Below the pieces are notes generated by a model. It did not search any database and had not been told where the DNA came from. It saw only the letters and a program-made list of their open reading frames with translations. DNA of 64,000 bases from Tiliqua scincoides. Lineage: Eukaryota > Chordata > Lepidosauria > Squamata > Scincidae. Positions within the stretch are counted from its first letter, which is position 1, and each line of letters opens with the position of its first letter. Position numbers and translations under genes: made by a program. Shown here piece by piece: positions 60,301 through 64,000 of this stretch. The stretch covers positions 62,280,256 through 62,344,255 of the forward strand of contig NC_089821.1 of the NCBI RefSeq assembly GCF_035046505.1. The letters are read 5' to 3'.

Positions 60301-62707
60301 GGAAACTCTCCCCCAGTCACACATTCTTTTATCTATAACAGGGGTGTCCAAACTTTTTGGCAGGAGGGCCACATCATCTCTCTGACACTGTGTCAGGGGC
60401 CGGGAATAAAAAAGAATTAATTTACATTTCAATTTTCAATAAATTTACATAAATGAATATATTAGAGATGGAACTTATATGAATGAATGAAGGTCTTGCA
60501 ATAGCTCAATGTCTATTAAAGGCCTTACACAAAGCAAGACCAGCCTTTTCTTTGCTGCTGCATCACAGACGTGAAACAGCGAGCAGTGGAGGGAGCCTTC
60601 ATCCCACAGCTCACGTGAGAGGTCAGTCACCCTTACAATAAGAGCAGTTGCTTCGGGCCAGAGTGGGCTCCAGTAAGTCTCCGGAGGGCCAGAGGCTCAT
60701 TGGAAACTGGGAGCTCCCCATGGGCCGGATTGGGAGTCCTCAAGGACCGAAAGTGGCCCCCAGGCCAGGGTTTGGGCACCCCTGATCTATAACATCTGAT
60801 CAGATATCATGAAGTAGACAAGGGGGGACATGATTGAGACATACAAAATTATGCATGGGAAGGATAAAGTGGATAGAGAGATGCTCTTTACACTCTCACA
60901 TAGCACCAGAACCAGGGGACATCCAATAAAATTGAGTGTTGGGAGGGTTAGGACAGACAAAAGAAAATATTTCTTTACTCAGCGTGTGGCCATTCTGTAG
61001 AACTTCTTGCTGCAGGATGCGGTGATGGCATCTGGCCTGGATGCCTTTAAAAGGGAATTGGACAAGTTTCTGGAGGAAGAATCCATTACGGGTTACAAGC
61101 CATGATGTGTATGTGCAACCTCCTGGTTTTAGAAATGGGCTATGTCAGAATGCCAGATGCAAGGGAGGGCACCAGGATGAGGTCTCTTGTTATCTGGTGT
61201 GCTCCCTGGGGCATTTAGTGGGCTGCTGTGAGATACGGGAAGCTGGACTAGATGGGCCTATGGCCTGATCCAGTGGGGCTGTTCTTATGTTCTTAGACAA
61301 AGAAGAAATATCTGATCAGACATCATGAAGAACATTGCATGACCACCATGAGAAAGTGAATCTCTTCAGTAACAATTCCATTTTCCCACAACCCAACCCA
61401 GAACCAGGGTTTACAGCTGCGGTTTTCAAACTCTCAGGGAGTTTGAAACCTGAAGTAAGTCTTTGCAGAGGCGGGGGGGGGGAGGCAGCAGGGGCTGGGG
61501 GAAGGCAGCGATGTGACTCCCAGGATCACGTCACTCAGGGGGCTGCAGGGACTAGGGTGCATTCACCAGTCCCTGCAGCTGCTTCCTGGGGGTGCGGGGA
61601 GCCCTGCGTGAGTGCCTGCAGGGGTCCCCAGGTCAGGGAAAGTGAAAGCAGAGTGATGGCACCCTACTCCGCTAAACCGGAAGTGGGGCGTGATCGCTCC
61701 ACTTTCACTTTCCCTGACCTGGGGAGCACTGCAGAAGGTTGTGCAGGGCTCCCCACACCCCCAGAAGGCTGCAGGAGGCTGTGGTAAGTACAGCCAAGAC
61801 CCTGCAGCCCCCTGAGCGACGCAATCCTGGGGGTCGCCCCGCTGCCTCCTCCCTGCCCCCGCCCTTTAAGGGGAAAGAGGCCAGGGCCCTCAGGCTGGGA
61901 TGTTGCGACACCCCAGTCTGAAAACCGCTGGTTTACAGTGACTCCACTGGGATATAGTGCAAACTTCACCTGCTGTTTCTTAGTCAGGATTCTTGGAAGT
62001 CAGGACACCTAAACTGATAATAATTTGGACAGTAGCAGACCTCCCCAGCTCTGGAGCAAAGGTCTGTGAGCAAAGGTCTATGATGGCACCCCCTGTGGGA
62101 TGCCCTTCAGGGAGAAAGGTGGAATACAAATCTAACAAAGAAATAAAAATAATAAATAAATGCCCGTGCCCCCCCATGCACAAATCCGTCACCACCCACT
62201 TACCTGGAGCACATGGAGCCTCGCACAACTTCACAATGCACAGGGAATGCCTAGTGAAGGCTCTTCACTAGTGAAGCCTAGGCTCTTAAACTGTGCTTTC
62301 GGCAAACTGGAAGCACAGTTTCCGATCATGTCGGGAGCCTCAGTGAGGCTTCCACACAGTCCTAGAGGCGCACAAGGCTCTGTGCCCAGGGCATTTGTCC
62401 CTTTTATTTAATGGCAGGTTTGCCATTGCATTTGGACATACCCATACCAGTTTTAGAGTCCTGTTCAAGGAAATACAGGCAAAACAATTTCCATTGTTAA
62501 TACAAACTCATTTGCATCTTGGTTTGCTTCTCACAGATTTAAGCGATGCAATATAACCAGTGCTTGCTGTGATGCTCTTGCCTCTGTGCTCATGAAAAAG
62601 CCATCCTTGAAATTGTTGCGCTTTAGCGAAGAGAAACTAGGGGATGCAGGTGTGAGCTTGCTGTGTGAGGGACTCCGACATCCAAACTGCAAGCTTCAGA
62701 AACTGAT
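45619..62707 (+). CDS. NLRP-type inflammasome sensor gene (PYD-FISNA-NACHT-LRR), 3' end not reached
   Basis: A cytosolic pattern-recognition receptor that, in its family, recruits the ASC adaptor through its pyrin domain and oligomerises through NACHT to activate caspase-1. Coding exons are 45619-45886 (PYD), 47841-49584 (FISNA-NACHT and following helical region), then LRR exons 53994-54164, 56145-56315, 57952-58122, 58252-58422, 59991-60161 and 62537-62707. All have AG/GT borders and agreeing phases (1, then 2 throughout). The joined frame has no stop. Sequence is closest to NLRP3/NLRP12 by motif ([28 protein letters not shown]) but also shares FAALSY and [10 protein letters not shown] with NLRP6, which adjoins PGGHG in human; orthology is unresolved. 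The polybasic linker exon that precedes DYRK in NLRP3 was not found. The final exon should lie beyond 62707, probably outside the window. A possible extra exon is listed at 52775-53038. Confidence 0.9.
46132..46305. mobile_element. Harbinger-like MITE copy 7, TTA target duplication
   Basis: A 174-bp element, GGGCCCAATCCTATCC ... TTGGACTGGGCCC, between TTA duplications, in NLRP intron 1. Confidence 0.82.
47630..47690 (+). repeat. (GT)n microsatellites
   Basis: Two GT runs separated by AAAATTAAAGATATATT. Confidence 0.9.
47841..49584 (+). CDS. NLRP gene, FISNA-NACHT exon
   Basis: This 1744-nt exon enters in phase 1 after CATCTCAG and leaves in phase 2 at GTAAGT. Protein positions (counting from the PYD Met): FISNA about 90-170 ([27 protein letters not shown]), Walker A GAAGIGKT 182-189, Walker [12 protein letters not shown] 253-263, sensor LLITTRP 302-308, winged-helix region with [15 protein letters not shown] and [14 protein letters not shown] transition helix region and a low-complexity acidic tail ([14 protein letters not shown]) follow. 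All nucleotide-binding residues I can check are intact. Confidence 0.95.
49585..50679. other. NLRP intron 2, first part: nothing recognised
   Basis: Unique-looking sequence with short frames only. Confidence 0.45.
50680..51143. mobile_element. hAT MITE, CAGGGGTGCCCAAACC family, copy 2 (reversed)
   Basis: A 464-bp element with perfect 8-bp duplication CTCTATTT. Ends CAGGGGAGTCCAAAG ... TTTGGGCACCCCTG. Confidence 0.9.
51229..51325 (+). repeat. (ATA)n(ACA)n microsatellite at a LINE tail
   Basis: AATAATAAT runs pass into ACAACAACA. Next to it is the complement of an L2 3' end, so this is that element's tail. Confidence 0.95.
51326..51560 (-). mobile_element. L2-type LINE 3' end
   Basis: ACTTTATTTGTATCCCGCCC and CCCTAAAGGGACCCAGGGCG are the complement of the L2 tail seen at 30330. 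Only 3' UTR is present. Confidence 0.75.
51880..52230. repeat. Dispersed repeat, TGCTGCAAAAGGCACT family, copy 3
   Basis: GCCTGCTGCAAAAGGCACTC, then CTTCCCACCTGCATAGTGGC, then CAGGTAAGCTGACTGAAG, as in copies 1, 2 and 4. Confidence 0.45.
52775..53038 (+). CDS. Candidate extra exon of the NLRP gene (88 codons, phase 2 to 2)
   Basis: A pyrimidine-rich tract ending TTTTAG precedes 52775 and GTAAGA follows 53038. The 264 nt are open in the phase set by the NACHT exon and keep phase 2 for the first LRR exon. The peptide is Trp/Phe/Leu/Arg-rich with a short internal repeat ([20 protein letters not shown]) and matches no domain I know. The minus strand and another plus frame are also open for much of it. 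It may be a chance exon over a minisatellite-like repeat, and skipping it leaves the gene in frame. Confidence 0.22.
53994..54164 (+). CDS. NLRP gene, LRR exon 1
   Basis: 171 nt. [19 protein letters not shown], then [20 protein letters not shown], then [14 protein letters not shown] ribonuclease-inhibitor-type LRR pair. Confidence 0.93.
54546..55080 (-). mobile_element. CR1 LINE 3' end (5'-truncated)
   Basis: The minus strand encodes [40 protein letters not shown] and [12 protein letters not shown], ending in the GGACTAAATGGGCC / GTTCTTATGTTCTTA CR1 terminus. It lies in the NLRP intron between LRR exons 1 and 2. Confidence 0.9.
55085..55525 (-). mobile_element. Ty3/gypsy-like LTR retrotransposon fossil: 3' end of pol, polypurine tract and LTR
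   Basis: On the minus strand, a pol C-terminal tail ([14 protein letters not shown] type) is followed by a polypurine tract (GGTGGGGAGGGG) and an LTR of about 202 bp (55286-55085), which starts TGTTACG, ends ATAACA and carries AATAAA. Only this 3' part is seen; the element is broken. It abuts a CR1 fragment. No second LTR is present, so age cannot be read from LTR divergence. Confidence 0.75.
55527..56144. other. NLRP intron with a Harbinger-like MITE start
   Basis: GGGCACAATCCTAACTTGCA at 55527 resembles the GGGCGCAATCCTAA variant at 34185. No right terminus was located. The rest is unrecognised. Confidence 0.35.
56145..56315 (+). CDS. NLRP gene, LRR exon 2
   Basis: 171 nt. [18 protein letters not shown], then [20 protein letters not shown], then [13 protein letters not shown]. 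Confidence 0.94.
56650..56940. repeat. Dispersed repeat, CTGCAAAAGTGCTATAAAGC family, copy 4
   Basis: GCTGCAAAAGTGCTATAAAG, then CTTCCCATCTGCGTTGCC, then GCAGGTAAGTCAGCAGGAG. Confidence 0.5.
57249..57612. mobile_element. MITE-like element AGCCCAATCCTAAAGGCAGC
   Basis: The left end as named and a right end near CTTAGGACTGGACCCC are roughly inverted. A (GT)n run lies at 57360-57380. Class is uncertain, possibly related to the Harbinger-like group. Confidence 0.4.
57952..58122 (+). CDS. NLRP gene, LRR exon 3
   Basis: 171 nt. [19 protein letters not shown], then [20 protein letters not shown], then [13 protein letters not shown]. Confidence 0.94.
58252..58422 (+). CDS. NLRP gene, LRR exon 4
   Basis: 171 nt. 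[19 protein letters not shown], then [20 protein letters not shown], then [13 protein letters not shown]. It follows LRR exon 3 after a 129-nt intron, the shortest in the gene. Confidence 0.94.
58423..59990. other. NLRP intron, mostly unrecognised
   Basis: Contains a small hairpin (CTCATACTCACTGGGAGTAT near 58983) and GC-moderate DNA with overlapping shadow frames. Confidence 0.4.
59991..60161 (+). CDS. NLRP gene, LRR exon 5
   Basis: 171 nt. [19 protein letters not shown], then [20 protein letters not shown], then [13 protein letters not shown]. The acceptor is TTGAAG. Confidence 0.92.
60339..60784. mobile_element. hAT MITE, CAGGGGTGCCCAAACC family, copy 3 (reversed)
   Basis: A 446-bp element with perfect 8-bp duplication ATCTATAA. 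Ends CAGGGGTGTCCAAAC ... TTTGGGCACCCCTG. Confidence 0.92.
60815..61309 (+). mobile_element. CR1 LINE 3' end flanked by 21-bp direct repeats
   Basis: CR1 text from GGGGGACATGATTGAGACAT to GTTCTTATGTTCTTA, including the 3' end of ORF2. A 21-bp sequence beginning ATCTGATCAGA occurs at 60794-60814 and again, with one mismatch, at 61310-61330. Confidence 0.85.
61417..61930. mobile_element. Fold-back hAT-like MITE with perfect target duplication
   Basis: A 514-bp element (CTGCGGTTTTCAAAC ... CAGTCTGAAAACCGCTG) between identical GTTTACAG copies. Strongly palindromic inside. A relative of 35385 and 40685. Confidence 0.88.
62180..62410. repeat. Palindromic MITE-like unit related to 19433-19700
   Basis: Hairpin arms AAACTGTGCTTTCGG / CTGGAAGCACAGTTT and a GGGCATTTGTCCC edge. 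Confidence 0.45.
62537..62707 (+). CDS. NLRP gene, LRR exon 6 (last seen)
   Basis: 171 nt. [19 protein letters not shown], then [20 protein letters not shown], then [13 protein letters not shown]. The donor is AT|GTAAGT, so at least one more exon follows. Confidence 0.93.
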
Positions 62708-62776
62708 GTAAGTAGCCAATGAATTCCTCTGTTCTAAAATGGTAGCTTGCTCTGCTTTTCTTTTATGGTATCACAG

Positions 62777-62925
62777 AAAGACCAAGAAAAAGATGAAATG
62801 GAATTACAGAAAGAACCTACAAATCAAAGAATTCAACAAAAGATTAAGAAGATACAACATGAAATCAAAATAATGCAAACCCAGGAAATGGAGAAGAAAT
62901 TGAAAATGGCAATTCAATGAAATTG
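62777..62925 (+). mobile_element. Possible L1 ORF2 fragment
   Basis: The plus frame reads NQRIQQKIKKIQHEIKIMQT, then QEMEKKLKMAIQ and a stop, like the Lys/Gln-rich linker of vertebrate L1 ORF2. Very short. An exon of the NLRP gene here is unlikely. Confidence 0.35.
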
Positions 62926-63039
62926 AATTCTTGATCACCAAGATCAAGTGACTGTACGAAGTTATCCTTTAGATACAAGTGTTCAGAGCAAAAAGCCCTA
63001 ACAGTTTGGTGGTTACTCCGATATGAAGTGGCCCAGGCT

Positions 63040-64000
63040 AGATATAATATGTGAAGTTCAAATTAGAGGACAGGTCCTCTCGTGGATTGAGAACTGGTTG
63101 GAGGCCAGGAAGCAGAGAGTGGGTGTCAATGGGCAATTTTCACAATGGAGAGAGGTGAAAAGCGGTGTGCCCCAAGGATCTGTCCTGGGACCGGTGCTTT
63201 TCAACCTCTTCATAAATGACCTGGAGACAGGGTTGAGCAGTGAAGTGGCTAAGTTTGCAGACGACACCAAACTTTTCCGAGTGGTAAAGACCAGAAGTGA
63301 TTGTGAGGAGCTCCAGAAGGATCTCTCCAGACTGGCAGAATGGGCAGCAAAATGGCAGATGCGCTTCAATGTCAGTAAGTGTAAAGTCATGCACATTGGG
63401 GCAAAAAATCAAAACTTTAGATATAGGCTGATGGGTTCTGAGCTGTCTGTGACAGATCAGGAGAGAGATCTTGGGGTGGTGGTGGACAGGTCGATGAAAG
63501 TGTCGACCCAATGTGTGGTGGCAGTGAAGAAGGCCAATTCTATGCTTGGGATCATTAGGAAGGGTATTGAGAACAAAACGGTTAGTATTATAATGCCGTT
63601 GTACAAATCGATGGTAAGGCCACACCTGGAGTATTGTGTCCAGTTCTGGTCGCCGCATCTCAAAAAAGACATAGTGGAAATGGAAAAGGTGCAAAAGAGA
63701 GCGACTAAGATGATTACGGGGCTGGGGCACCTTCCTTATGAGGAAAGGCTATGGCGTTTGGGCCTCTTCAGCCTAGAAAAGAGACGCTTGAGGGGGGACA
63801 TGATTGAGACATACAAAATTATGCAGGGGATGGACAGAGTGGATAGGGAGATGCTCTTTACACTCTCACATAATACCAGAACCAGGGGACATCCACTAAA
63901 ATTGAGTGTTGGGCGGGTTAGGACAGACAAAAGAAAATATTTCTTTACTCAGCGCGTGGTAGGTCTGTGGAACTCCTTGCCACAGGATGTGGTGCTGGCG
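63040..64000 (+). mobile_element. CR1 LINE with open reverse-transcriptase frame, runs off right edge
   Basis: A continuous frame of over 300 codons to the window end: VKSGVPQGSVLGPVLFNLFI, catalytic KFADDTKLF (about 63250), [80 protein letters not shown]. It is 5'-truncated within the RT domain but has no internal stop, so this is a young copy and close to the family consensus. Confidence 0.93.

Noticed and set aside
62770-62930. Terminal exon of the NLRP gene after the TATCACAG at 62776
   Set aside because: The phase-2 reading gives a Lys-rich peptide unlike any NLRP C-terminus, and the other frame looks like an L1 ORF2 scrap.

Overview
The window is vertebrate genomic DNA, most likely from a squamate reptile (lizard). 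The genes have vertebrate intron-exon structure, and the repeats are typical of squamates: CR1 and L2 LINEs, a BovB (RTE) 3' end, and very dense hAT- and Harbinger-type MITEs. I cannot name the species from sequence alone.

Three gene units are supported. (1) At 1-2885, minus strand, are the first three coding exons of PGGHG (formerly ATHL1), the glucosidase acting on glucosyl-galactosyl-hydroxylysine of collagen; the gene runs off the left edge. A CpG-rich block at about 4670-5560 is the likely promoter. (2) Two complete two-exon IFITM (CD225/dispanin) genes lie on the minus strand at 7797-15535 and 21229-26001. They form a tandem duplication that carried promoter, intron and 3' UTR with it; each exon 1 sits in a CpG island. 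(3) On the plus strand, from 45593 to beyond the right half of the window, is an NLRP-type inflammasome sensor gene. It has a PYD exon, one large FISNA-NACHT exon, and at least six LRR exons of exactly 171 nt, all entered and left in phase 2. Its last exon is not visible. PGGHG next to IFITM is a known amniote synteny block, and in human NLRP6 abuts PGGHG, so this is an innate-immunity neighbourhood with a somewhat different gene order.

Layout: 0-3 kb PGGHG 5' exons; 3.4-4.1 kb LTR-like fossil; 4.7-5.6 kb CpG island; 5.7-7 kb nested MITEs; 7.2-15.8 kb IFITM copy A; 16-20.6 kb intergenic with a 480-bp polypurine tract and a retroposon; 20.6-26.3 kb IFITM copy B; 26.4-45 kb gene-poor and repeat-rich (L2 LINE with reverse transcriptase at 28.9-30.4 kb, a nested hAT block at 31.2-33.8 kb, a pair of related about 0.6-kb segments at 34.7 and 36.8 kb, a mosaic of hAT-like elements at 41.9-44.9 kb); 45.6-62.7 kb the NLRP gene with repeat-filled introns; 63.0-64.0 kb a CR1 LINE with an open reverse-transcriptase frame running off the edge.

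I see no tRNA, rRNA or CRISPR array, and no wholly new system. The most informative observations are the asymmetric evolution of the two IFITM copies, a possible extra 88-codon symmetric exon in the NLRP gene, and paralogous empty sites that show which MITEs moved after the IFITM duplication. All identifications come from reading the sequence and remembered family features; no database search was run.
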